Origin: Phycisphaerae bacterium
GTDB lineage: Bacteria; Planctomycetota; Phycisphaerae; UBA1845
Direction of reading: 5' to 3'
NCBI GenBank assembly: GCA_029260195.1
Contig: JAJDDS010000566.1
Coordinates: 1 to 9,705, forward strand
Length of the DNA stretch: 9,705 nt
The notes under the pieces were generated by a model that ran no database searches, was not told where the DNA came from, and saw only the letters and a program-made list of their open reading frames with translations. Below, in pieces: positions 1 through 5,178 of the stretch. The translations under genes and the position numbers were made by a program. The number at the start of each line of letters is the position of its first letter. Within the stretch, counting starts at the first letter, position 1.

Positions 1-244
1 CAGTCGGGTGTTGACCCACCTGCCGACCAATCGGGTTTGGCACGCATATCCCCCCGAGCGTCTTGGAGATGTGGACGGTGACGGGTCGATTGACCTGTCG
101 GATTTTGCCGTGTTTGAATCATGTGGGTCGGGTCCATCGCCGGGGTCGCTACCGCCGGGATGCGAAATGATGGACTTCGACGGGGACACCGACGCCGACG
201 TGCTCGATTTCGGAGCCTTTCAGAGCGCGTTCGGCGGCGGCTGA
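1..244 (+). CDS. C-terminal fragment of a dockerin-domain protein (5' end outside window)
   Basis: The reading frame (first full codon at base 2) is open to the left edge and ends at TGA 242-244, so only about 80 C-terminal residues are seen. They contain two EF-hand-like calcium loops, DVDGDGSIDLSDF and DFDGDTDADVLDF, about 36 residues apart, each followed by a short helix with aromatic residues (FAVF, FGAF). This is the layout of a type I dockerin-like module. The protein ends a few residues after the second helix (QSAFGGG). Such terminal dockerins are abundant on secreted planctomycete proteins, where they probably mediate calcium-dependent attachment; the cohesin partner is unknown. Two cysteines lie between the loops (ESCGSG and PGCEM), perhaps a disulfide. 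What the rest of the protein does cannot be told. The module call is firm; the anchoring role is inferred. Confidence 0.85.
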   Translation, partial: SRVLTHLPTNRVWHAYPPERLGDVDGDGSIDLSDFAVFESCGSGPSPGSLPPGCEMMDFDGDTDADVLDFGAFQSAFGGG

Positions 245-255
245 CCCGCGCGGGT
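244..255. terminator. GC-rich palindrome overlapping the dockerin gene stop, possible weak terminator
   Basis: ACCCGCGCGGGT is a perfect 12-base palindrome starting on the last base of the TGA stop. As RNA it could form only a four-pair stem with a GCGC loop, and no U-tract follows. It sits where a terminator would be expected, but the evidence is weak. Confidence 0.2.
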
Positions 256-283
256 GGACCGCCTCGGGGGGGCGACCGGCGGC

Positions 284-311
284 TTGACCCGTCGGCACGC
301 GCGCGTAGACT
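284..311 (+). promoter_or_regulatory. sigma70-like promoter for the lipoprotein hydrolase
   Basis: TTGACC (284-289, five of six matches to the -35 consensus) is separated by 16 bases from TAGACT (306-311, four of six matches to the -10 consensus). It lies in the 139-base gap between the dockerin gene and the ATG at 384. Transcription would start near 318, giving a leader of about 65 bases. The rest of the gap shows nothing else I can name. Confidence 0.5.
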
Positions 312-383
312 CTGCTAAGCGACGTGTCAGGGGTCGGGCGAACTCACTAATGCCGCCGGCGATTCCTGTCCGATTGGAAGCGA

Positions 384-1181
384 ATGATCCGAAACGCATG
401 CATCCGATGTCTCACCGTGGCACTCCTGATGGGGATGTCAGGCTGCGCGACGCCCGAGCGAACAGCCGAGAAGTTCGGCAAGACCTTTTACCTCGACGGC
501 GCCGGTAACTGGGGCTTCGGCGCTTCAACGGTTCCGAGCGGCTTGAGGGACGCCGGCTATCGTGGTGACGTCGAGATATACGTGTGGACCACGTCGCTCA
601 ATCCGCTCATCGATCAGTTGAATATCCCCGGCGCCAAATTGCGCGCCATAGCCCTCGCGGACCGGATCAAGGACTACCGTCGGCGTTTTCCGGACAACGA
701 GCTTAATATCATCGCGCTCTCGGCCGGAACCGGCGTTGCGGTCTGGGCGGTCGAGCAACTCGACGCCGGAACCAAGATCAAGAACCTGGTGCTCTTGGGA
801 TCGTCGCTCTCTCATGACTACGACGCAAGCCGGGCGCTGGCGAACATGACCGGCAGGATCTTCACGTACCACTCCGAGCACGACCTGATCCTGGGCGGGG
901 TCAACGTGATCGGAACCATTGACGGAAAACGCGGTGTGGAGTCCGCCGGGTCGGTTGGGCTCAAAACACCGACGGGCATGCCCGGGCGCGTGGTCAACGT
1001 CGCCTGGACGCCGCGATTCATCCCCTCCGGGTGGACCGGTTCGCACACCGATTGCACGAGCAAGGGGTTCATCCAGGGGTTTGTCGCTCGGCACGTTCTG
1101 TCGCGCCACGACGTTGTGAGAACCGGCGCCGCTTCCAATGGACGTGCTGAGCATTCGCGATTGGCCTTCGGTTCTGATTAG
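384..1181 (+). CDS. lipoprotein alpha/beta hydrolase (putative esterase/lipase-like)
   Basis: This is a complete 265-residue protein. A basic N-terminus and hydrophobic stretch (LTVALLMGM) lead to a lipobox-like MSGC with Cys21, so it is probably an envelope lipoprotein. The mature part looks like an alpha/beta hydrolase. A strand-loop DGAGNWGFG (38-46) could shape the oxyanion hole. NIIALSAGTG places the nucleophile at Ser113 in a variant elbow (A-L-S-A-G, with Ala for the first Gly). A strand LVLLGSSLSH follows. YHSEHDLILGG offers Asp167 as the acid, and GWTGSHTD offers His221 as the base. Order and spacing fit a catalytic triad. The substrate is unknown; there is no lid or catalytic insertion to suggest true lipase activity. 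The ATG at 384 has a GGAAG three bases upstream, which is closer than ideal. The signal sequence and lipobox support this start. The gene appears monocistronic, with a promoter upstream and hairpins after the TAG. Confidence 0.85.
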   Translation: MIRNACIRCLTVALLMGMSGCATPERTAEKFGKTFYLDGAGNWGFGASTVPSGLRDAGYRGDVEIYVWTTSLNPLIDQLNIPGAKLRAIALADRIKDYRRRFPDNELNIIALSAGTGVAVWAVEQLDAGTKIKNLVLLGSSLSHDYDASRALANMTGRIFTYHSEHDLILGGVNVIGTIDGKRGVESAGSVGLKTPTGMPGRVVNVAWTPRFIPSGWTGSHTDCTSKGFIQGFVARHVLSRHDVVRTGAASNGRAEHSRLAFGSD

Positions 1182-1183
1182 CG

Positions 1184-1229
1184 CTCGCCCGGCGAGATGG
1201 CTCGCGATTGCGGGTCTCCCCCGTCGAGC
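1184..1229 (+). terminator. tandem hairpins after the hydrolase gene, possible terminator
   Basis: Three bases past the stop, CTCGC (1184-1188) pairs with GCGAG (1192-1196). Immediately after, GCTCG (1200-1204) and CGGG (1211-1214) pair with CGAGC (1225-1229) and CCCG (1220-1223), with an internal loop. There is no U-run, so intrinsic termination is uncertain, but the position directly behind the gene is suggestive. Confidence 0.35.
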
Positions 1230-1294
1230 GGTCCCTTGGGTCCGAAAACGCGCGAGATTTCCTTCAAATTGACGACAAAACTTCTCCCTTCCAC

Positions 1295-1323
1295 TTGAAT
1301 CCAACCACCCGGTCTGCTATGCT
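1295..1323 (+). promoter_or_regulatory. sigma70-like promoter facing a non-coding region
   Basis: TTGAAT (1295-1300) and TATGCT (1318-1323) are separated by exactly 17 bases. The -10 is preceded by TG one base upstream (TGC-TATGCT), an extended -10 arrangement. Transcription would start near 1330 and run rightward into the structured GA-rich region, where no plausible plus-strand protein gene begins. The match is good but promoter-like sequences occur by chance. Confidence 0.45.
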
Positions 1324-1540
1324 CACGTGTCATGGGAGTTTGAGGAGTAGGGAGAGCGCTGGTTGCCCTCGGGAGAGATGTAGGGTTCACCCCTTTGTTG
1401 AGCAGTGTTTCGCCCCCTCTGAAAACTGGTTGATTGCTTCTGATCGCACTACTACAGGGTTCTAGCCTGTGGCCGTTGTGTGGTTGGTGCGCCCCCTTCG
1501 GGCACTTCTGAGAGAGAGAGTGCCGCTCGAAGGGTCTTGA

Positions 1541-1595
1541 GAGAGAGAGGCTCGGAGAGAGAGGCTCGGAGAGAGAGACTCGGAGAGAGAGAGAG
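1541..1595 (+). repeat. GA-rich tandem repeat (three 14-base units)
   Basis: After a (GA)n run, three consecutive 14-base units of the form CTCGGAGAGAGAGR lie at 1551-1564, 1565-1578 and 1579-1592, followed by more GA. A separate (AG)n run lies at 1511-1520 in the loop of the upstream hairpin. The unit carries a GGA in each copy. It could be a slippage-prone simple repeat or a repeated single-stranded element of the candidate RNA. Confidence 0.8.
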
Positions 1596-1647
1596 AAGCG
1601 ACGATCCTCGTCGCGCTTGGGCACCATCGGCAACCAAGCCTGGGTTG

Positions 1648-1687
1648 AGAGGCAGTGTCTGGCAGAGAGAGCATGGACACTGCCTCT
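1648..1687. terminator. 12-bp perfect inverted repeat, possible terminator or RNA stem
   Basis: AGAGGCAGTGTC (1648-1659) and GACACTGCCTCT (1676-1687) are perfect complements around a 16-base loop, the longest uninterrupted stem in the window outside genes. It lies 143 bases past the stop of the minus-strand gene and near the end of the candidate plus-strand RNA, so it could end transcripts from either side. Only TTCT follows on the plus strand, and no T-run follows on the minus strand, so a simple intrinsic terminator is not clear. Confidence 0.4.
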
Positions 1688-1829
1688 TCTATGCGCATAG
1701 CCCGCCCCGCGATCCGCACTATCCACACAATTGTCACAGATCCCCAGCCGTCTCGGCGCGAATCCACCTATCGCCCACAAAGGTCCAGGAAGATCGTCCG
1801 AACACGGCGAACCGCGCGGTCACCGGTTT

Positions 1830-3926
1830 CTACCCCGCGTGTTTGTTGAGATGGTCGTTGCCGCGCTGGGCGACACCCTGCCCCGGTGCGAGCGGCGGGT
1901 GCCCGTCGAACACGACACGATTGGCTGTGCGGTTGGCCGCCAGGATGCCGTAGTGCGCGCCTATGACGTGCTCCAGTGTGCTCGCGACTTGATCGGTGCG
2001 CCAGATCGAATTGCAGATGAAATCCCGGCTGGAACCGGGGATTTCGACGCGGATCAGATTCGCTCCGGCGTCGGCGGCCGCGCGATGAAACTCCGAGTCA
2101 AACGATTCCGGATCGAGTTCGACGGTCGGGAGGAGATTCTCCTGGCGCCATCTCAGCGTGTCCCGGCGCGATAGCGCCTCGCCGTCATCGACCGCGCGGT
2201 AGAAGAACCGTCCAGCGGCGAAACACTCGGCTAGCTGCGGGAGCAAGTCGGCATGACGCTTGTAGGCCGCGTTCGACGCGCCGTAGGCGATTCGTAGCGA
2301 TCGTCTCGATGTGTCGGTGACGTCGACGACCGCCGCGATCGAACCGGATTGAAACTCGCCGGTCATCGCGCCCGCTGCTTCGTGCGACGACGCTACGCCA
2401 TACGGCGCGCAAAGAGGAACCCATGCTAATCGAAAGCCCCCCAATAGGTCCCGCGCGAAAGGGGTCTCGTAGGGCGCGTTGCGAACCAGGTGCTTGAGGT
2501 ACGTCATGCAGCCGTACATGCCCGCGAAATCGTCACCGGTCAGTCCGGTGCGGATCAAGAGCACCGGCCGTGGCGCCGGCGACAATCCGAACGTCTCTTG
2601 GCTCGCACCGACCTCGAGCATCATGTCGCACCGATCGGCACCGCTCAGGCGGACCGCCGCGTAGCGTTCCGCAAATTCCCTCAGTAGGCGGTACCACGCA
2701 TTCTCGGTGTCGACGGGTACCGTGTACTGCCCCACCGCAGCCTGATCGACACCGAGCATGTTCAAGAGCATCAGTGCTGCCAGTCCCGTTTCGTCCTGGG
2801 TCGTGGGTAGGGTCTCGACCGCGTCGGTATCGAGGATGACAACGCCGCCGCCGGCGATCTCCTTGTAGAGGCAGATCGGGTGGTCCGATGTGGAATCGGA
2901 ATCGGTTTCAGACTCGAGGATGGTCTCGTATCCGTGCGTTTTCCGAAGCCGGGTCACGGTCGCGCCGCGCCGGATGTGGCGCTGGCGGAAAACGCGCCGG
3001 TCGCTCGACGGCGAGGTCCAGGGGATCGCGTCACGCAGAGCGAAGCCGCGCGTGATGAAATTCGCCCAGACTACCTTCGCGTGAATCGGATCGTCGGGCT
3101 GGTCGACGGCGCGCACCTTCAAATCACCGCCGACGATCTTGGCGAACGCCTCAAGGGAGACGATCACCAGGCGATTCGCCCCCTCCCGTTCGAGCGCCGA
3201 AAGAGATCGCATTCCCGCAGGCGGCTTGGACCCGGCGACAATCAGCGCGTCTGCCTGCAGCGTGCTCAGCGGGAGTTGGTCCGTCCGGTGATGCTCGACC
3301 AGTGCTTTCCTGAACCGCGTACGAAGCATCGCCACCAGCGGCCGGTTTTCCGCCTTGTCATCACAAACGCAAATACGCCGGACCTTTCGCGGCGCCGCGT
3401 ACGTGTACGGCGGCGGAGGCAGGGCGAGCGGGTTGCTGGCGACATCCGGTTCGATGTTGGGGATCACCAACGCCGAATGAAGACGGACCTCGCCCGTTGC
3501 TCCAGCCACTCCCACGCCGACCTCGAACGCCTTCGCCCCTTCGGGGACGCGGTAATACCCTCGCAGCGTTTCCGGGCCGACCGATCGCGTAACCACCGCG
3601 AGGCGGACGGGTCCAGTCTCCTCACCCTCAATCAACGGCCGAACGCACAGCATCGCACCGCCGTCGTCGATCGCCGTCTCACACGCACAGGTCATGACCG
3701 CTTCGATGCGGTACCAGTGTTCCGCCTTGCAGCGCACACGCTGCGTGTAGAACCCCGACGCCTGTTCGTCCTCGCTCGTTATCACGATATCGCGCGACGC
3801 ACCGTCGTCAGCCTCCACCGACTCAGCGGTGACCGACGCGAGGTCGGCTGACCACGTCCACCCGCGAGGGCGCTTGACGCCTTCGGAGTAGTCCGCGTTG
3901 CGTATTTGGTTGAACCTCTCGGGCAC
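1830..3926 (-). CDS. large multidomain protein with a degenerate M14-carboxypeptidase-like C-terminal region, function unknown
   Basis: This is a 698-residue protein with no recognised family. Residues about 5-156 look like a jelly-roll or carbohydrate-binding-type beta-sandwich (RNADYSEGVKRPRGWTW, then alternating strands). A proline-rich linker (PLALPPPPY) follows. Residues about 180-400 alternate strands and helices (RRICVCDD, ADALIVAGS, RLVIVSLEAF, GGGVVILDTDAVE), resembling a glutamine-amidotransferase-like Rossmann region of the sort attached to glycoside hydrolases; no catalytic Cys-His-Glu set is apparent. Residues about 400-660 resemble an M14 peptidase: PVLLIRTGLTGDDFAG sits where HGDE would be, CAPYGV where NPDGV would be, and LIRVEIPG where the catalytic Glu strand would be, but the zinc His is absent. 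No signal peptide is seen. The GTG at 3926-3924 is chosen because TAAGGGAG lies eight bases upstream and a promoter precedes it. The longer frame to a TTG at 4013 would begin inside the -35 box. The stop is TAG. Coding is confident; the domain reading is tentative. Confidence 0.8.
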   Translation of the reverse strand: MPERFNQIRNADYSEGVKRPRGWTWSADLASVTAESVEADDGASRDIVITSEDEQASGFYTQRVRCKAEHWYRIEAVMTCACETAIDDGGAMLCVRPLIEGEETGPVRLAVVTRSVGPETLRGYYRVPEGAKAFEVGVGVAGATGEVRLHSALVIPNIEPDVASNPLALPPPPYTYAAPRKVRRICVCDDKAENRPLVAMLRTRFRKALVEHHRTDQLPLSTLQADALIVAGSKPPAGMRSLSALEREGANRLVIVSLEAFAKIVGGDLKVRAVDQPDDPIHAKVVWANFITRGFALRDAIPWTSPSSDRRVFRQRHIRRGATVTRLRKTHGYETILESETDSDSTSDHPICLYKEIAGGGVVILDTDAVETLPTTQDETGLAALMLLNMLGVDQAAVGQYTVPVDTENAWYRLLREFAERYAAVRLSGADRCDMMLEVGASQETFGLSPAPRPVLLIRTGLTGDDFAGMYGCMTYLKHLVRNAPYETPFARDLLGGFRLAWVPLCAPYGVASSHEAAGAMTGEFQSGSIAAVVDVTDTSRRSLRIAYGASNAAYKRHADLLPQLAECFAAGRFFYRAVDDGEALSRRDTLRWRQENLLPTVELDPESFDSEFHRAAADAGANLIRVEIPGSSRDFICNSIWRTDQVASTLEHVIGAHYGILAANRTANRVVFDGHPPLAPGQGVAQRGNDHLNKHAG

Positions 3927-3934
3927 GTCTTGGG

Positions 3935-3942
3935 CTCCCTTA
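3935..3942 (-). promoter_or_regulatory. Shine-Dalgarno that decides the GTG start
   Basis: On the minus strand TAAGGGAG ends eight bases before GTG 3926-3924. No comparable site precedes the in-frame TTG at 4013, so the GTG is the better start. Confidence 0.65.
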
Positions 3943-3984
3943 TCCCCATCGGCCTGCGTTTGTCGCGCGATTTTAAGGCTCGGT

Positions 3985-4013
3985 TGTATACCGGTCAGAC
4001 GCCCGCGTGGCAA
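3985..4013 (-). promoter_or_regulatory. sigma70-like promoter of the 698-residue protein gene
   Basis: On the minus strand TTGCCA (4013-4008, five of six -35 matches) is followed after exactly 17 bases by TATACA (3990-3985, four of six -10 matches). Transcription would start near 3978, about 52 bases before the GTG start and with the Shine-Dalgarno inside the leader. The -35 box contains the upstream TTG that could be mistaken for a start codon. Confidence 0.6.
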
Positions 4014-4594
4014 TAGCTTCGGCCATCACGACCGACGCGGCGGGCATCCAATTCTGGGAGGAAAATCCCGTCGGCGCACACGGGTCGCGCCTCCGTCGGC
4101 CTTGTCAACGCGCCCCTCGTCATTCCGAGCACAGCGAGGAGTCTCGCTGACGGTGTCTTCGCGGCTCGATGCCTTGCCGCGATGGCATCGACAGATGGGC
4201 GCACGCGCCGCTGATGCAGGTGACCGGGATGGTCAAGCGCGGAGCATTCGAGGTCATCAAGCGAGCATCGCATTCCGCACTCTGAGCATCGAGCCGAGCG
4301 GAGGCCGGAACTGGCGCTCCCGCATATCGGACAGCGCGACGAGGCGCTTGGTGGGCACGCCGATCGCGGTGGCCGCGACTGCAATTCGCTAGAACGGCCA
4401 CGGTGCGAGTGACGCGAACCGCTCACCCGGGTTCTCGACATTCCCAACCCCGGGAGCCCCGTTTGGGGGAACGAAGGCGCCCTTGTCTCGAAACGCCGCA
4501 CGGGCACCGTATCGGGGATAGGCTGGCGTCGCGACCGCGTTTTGGGGACAAACAGGCCCCGGATCGGCGCTGCGGGCAGTGGCGCGGACTGCAA
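3995..4594 (-). CDS. possible small zinc-ribbon protein or gene relic (doubtful)
   Basis: A minus-strand frame can start at TTG 4594-4592, five bases after a near-perfect AAGGAGG (4606-4600), and stops with TGA at 3997-3995. Its middle encodes CPICG and RCSECG separated so that the four cysteines follow C-x2-C-x11-C-x2-C. This is the spacing and style (GL..xRC.ECG) of zinc ribbons common in planctomycete membrane and regulatory proteins. Against it: the flanking translation is rich in Ser, Arg and Pro with no clear secondary-structure pattern, third-position GC is high only in the first part, and the C-terminal part runs through a repeat-like palindrome at 4119-4151. A different minus frame also reads acceptably over 4390-4270. 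It may be a decayed gene, an ORF beginning nearer the ribbon, or chance. Confidence 0.2.
   Translation of the reverse strand: MQSAPLPAAPIRGLFVPKTRSRRQPIPDTVPVRRFETRAPSFPQTGLPGLGMSRTRVSGSRHSHRGRSSELQSRPPRSACPPSASSRCPICGSASSGLRSARCSECGMRCSLDDLECSALDHPGHLHQRRVRPSVDAIAARHRAAKTPSARLLAVLGMTRGALTRPTEARPVCADGIFLPELDARRVGRDGRSYCHAGV
4119..4151. repeat. interspersed-repeat-like palindromic element
   Basis: The sequence beginning GTCATTCCGAGCACAGCGAG and ending TCTCGCTGAC resembles a short dispersed element that I recall from intergenic regions of many bacteria, including planctomycete bins; its translation reads FRAQRG or similar. Inside it CAGCGAG (4132-4138) pairs with CTCGCTG (4143-4149) around a four-base loop. 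Only one copy is visible here, so its repetitive nature is from memory. Confidence 0.4.
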
Positions 4595-4679
4595 GTGCAC
4601 CTCCTTAATCGCATACCGGTCGTTCAATCCCCCAGATTACAGGTCGAGAGCGTTGCGGAGGCGTGGACGACGCCGAACT

Positions 4680-4713
4680 GTAAGTCGTTTGTTAACAAGG
4701 ATTACGGACTTAC
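4680..4713. repeat. nested inverted repeats (possible binding or recombination site)
   Basis: GTAAGTC (4680-4686) and GACTTAC (4707-4713) are perfect inverted arms. Between them lies the 10-base perfect palindrome TTGTTAACAA (4689-4698), which is AT-rich against a GC-rich background. Just upstream, GGCGT and ACGCC form another small inverted pair (within 4655-4675). This may be a protein-binding site, an RNA stem or an element remnant; nothing identifies which. Confidence 0.4.
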
Positions 4714-4907
4714 CGGCGGGACAACGATCCTATGCTCCCTCGCGCACCGTCAGCCCTTTCGGTCTCGGCTGCGGTCCGATGCGGCGGATAGGCCGCTCAC
4801 CGCGCCTTTTCCTGATCTGCGCGTTCCCCCAGATCGCTTCGCCATGGTGCGGGCGGTGGACAAATCAAAAAAAAAGTGGCCGTTCATCTACTAAAAGGTG
4901 TCCGGTT

Positions 4908-4916
4908 TGATACAAT
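4908..4916 (+). promoter_or_regulatory. extended -10 promoter candidate for the metalloprotease gene
   Basis: TGATACAAT matches an extended -10 (TG-N-TACAAT, five of six). No good -35 lies 16-18 bases upstream, which extended -10 promoters can tolerate. A run of nine A lies about 35 bases upstream and might act as an UP-like element. Transcription from here would give a leader of about 255 bases before the ATG at 5179. Confidence 0.35.
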
Positions 4917-5049
4917 GTTGCAATTGGAAAGCCGAAACGCGTCCGGATTCCCTTGAGGCGGGGGATGCACGATTGCGGATCCAGGGCGTGTCGGGGGGCT
5001 TCTATGTGCATGAGCGGAGCGTGAATGGCGTGCGCGTTGTTTACGGCGT

Positions 5050-5065
5050 GACTTCTCTCGGAGTC
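5050..5065 (+). other. small hairpin in the protease leader
   Basis: GACTTC (5050-5055) pairs with GGAGTC (5060-5065) around TCTC, with one wobble pair. It is the clearest stem in the leader but is short, and I recognise no riboswitch. Confidence 0.25.
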
Positions 5066-5166
5066 GGGGTTGGTTCCAGATTCGCCAGCCACCGGTTCGC
5101 CAACGCTCTGCCCCGTCCCTGCAAACGAGCCGTGAACATACTGGGCACGTTCGTGTCCACCTGCCT

Positions 5167-5171
5167 GGAGG
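5167..5171 (+). promoter_or_regulatory. Shine-Dalgarno of the metalloprotease gene
   Basis: GGAGG ends seven bases before ATG 5179-5181, near-ideal spacing. An adjacent in-frame GTG at 5176 is too close to it, so ATG is the start. Confidence 0.7.
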
Positions 5172-5178
5172 GCAAGTG

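Larger units (their letters stand above)
1330..1700 (+). ncRNA. candidate structured non-coding RNA with GA-rich linkers
   Basis: No convincing gene covers this stretch, yet it is full of strong complementary segments. Seen in order: CAGT-g-TTTC (1403-1411) with GAAAACTG (1421-1428); CTACAGG (1452-1458) with CCTGTGG (1466-1472, one wobble); CCCTTCGGGCACT (1494-1506) with AGTGCC (1519-1524) plus CGAAGGG (1528-1534), a 13-pair stem with a 3-base bulge and a GA-rich loop; GCGACGA (1598-1604) with TCGTCGC (1608-1614); GCTTGG (1615-1620) with CCAAGC (1634-1639), which competes with CAACC (1631-1635) pairing GGTTG (1643-1647); a 12-pair stem at 1648-1687; and the palindrome CTATGCGCATAG (1689-1700). 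A promoter-like sequence ends at 1323. It matches none of RNase P RNA, tmRNA, SRP RNA or a tRNA by the signatures I checked. Strand is inferred from the promoter; stems read the same on either strand. It could instead be a decayed gene or repeat. Confidence 0.4.
4014..5178. other. long intergenic region between divergent genes
   Basis: About 1.16 kb separate the start of the minus-strand gene from the protease gene. Frames here on both strands are open mainly because the DNA is GC-rich, and none has recognisable protein features except the zinc-ribbon-like stretch near 4270-4340. Other contents: the palindromic element at 4119-4151, nested palindromes at 4680-4713, a weak hairpin GATCTG/CAGATC (4814-4835), a run of nine A (4867-4875), and a promoter-like -10 at 4911. 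I saw no tRNA or rRNA. Confidence 0.5.

Noticed and set aside
1541..1595. CRISPR-like array
   Set aside because: Units are contiguous 14-base simple repeats without spacers.
1330..1700. Known housekeeping RNA (RNase P, tmRNA, SRP RNA, tRNA)
   Set aside because: The hallmark sequences of these RNAs, such as the GAGGAAAGTCC block of RNase P RNA, the SRP AGGAAGCAGCC loop or a tRNA CCA end with TPsiC arm, were not found.
1178..1780. Minus-strand frame of 200 codons with Ser-Leu repeats
   Set aside because: The SLSLS stretch is only the translation of the GA/CT simple repeat, and the rest has no protein-like pattern.
2880..3851. Plus-strand frame of 323 codons opposite the 698-residue protein gene
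   Set aside because: Arg/His-rich translation without features. The minus strand has a promoter, a Shine-Dalgarno and sensible secondary-structure patterns.
4680..4713. Integron attC site
   Set aside because: The required GTTRRRY and RYYYAAC core pair is not present (GTTAACA fails), and no cassette structure surrounds it.
4863..4876. Intrinsic terminator for a minus-strand transcript at the A-run
   Set aside because: The minus-strand T-run is not preceded by any stable GC-rich hairpin.
4403..4894. Plus-strand frame of 163 codons
   Set aside because: No Shine-Dalgarno or recognisable features; it runs through palindromes and the poly-A tract and has Arg/Pro-rich composition.
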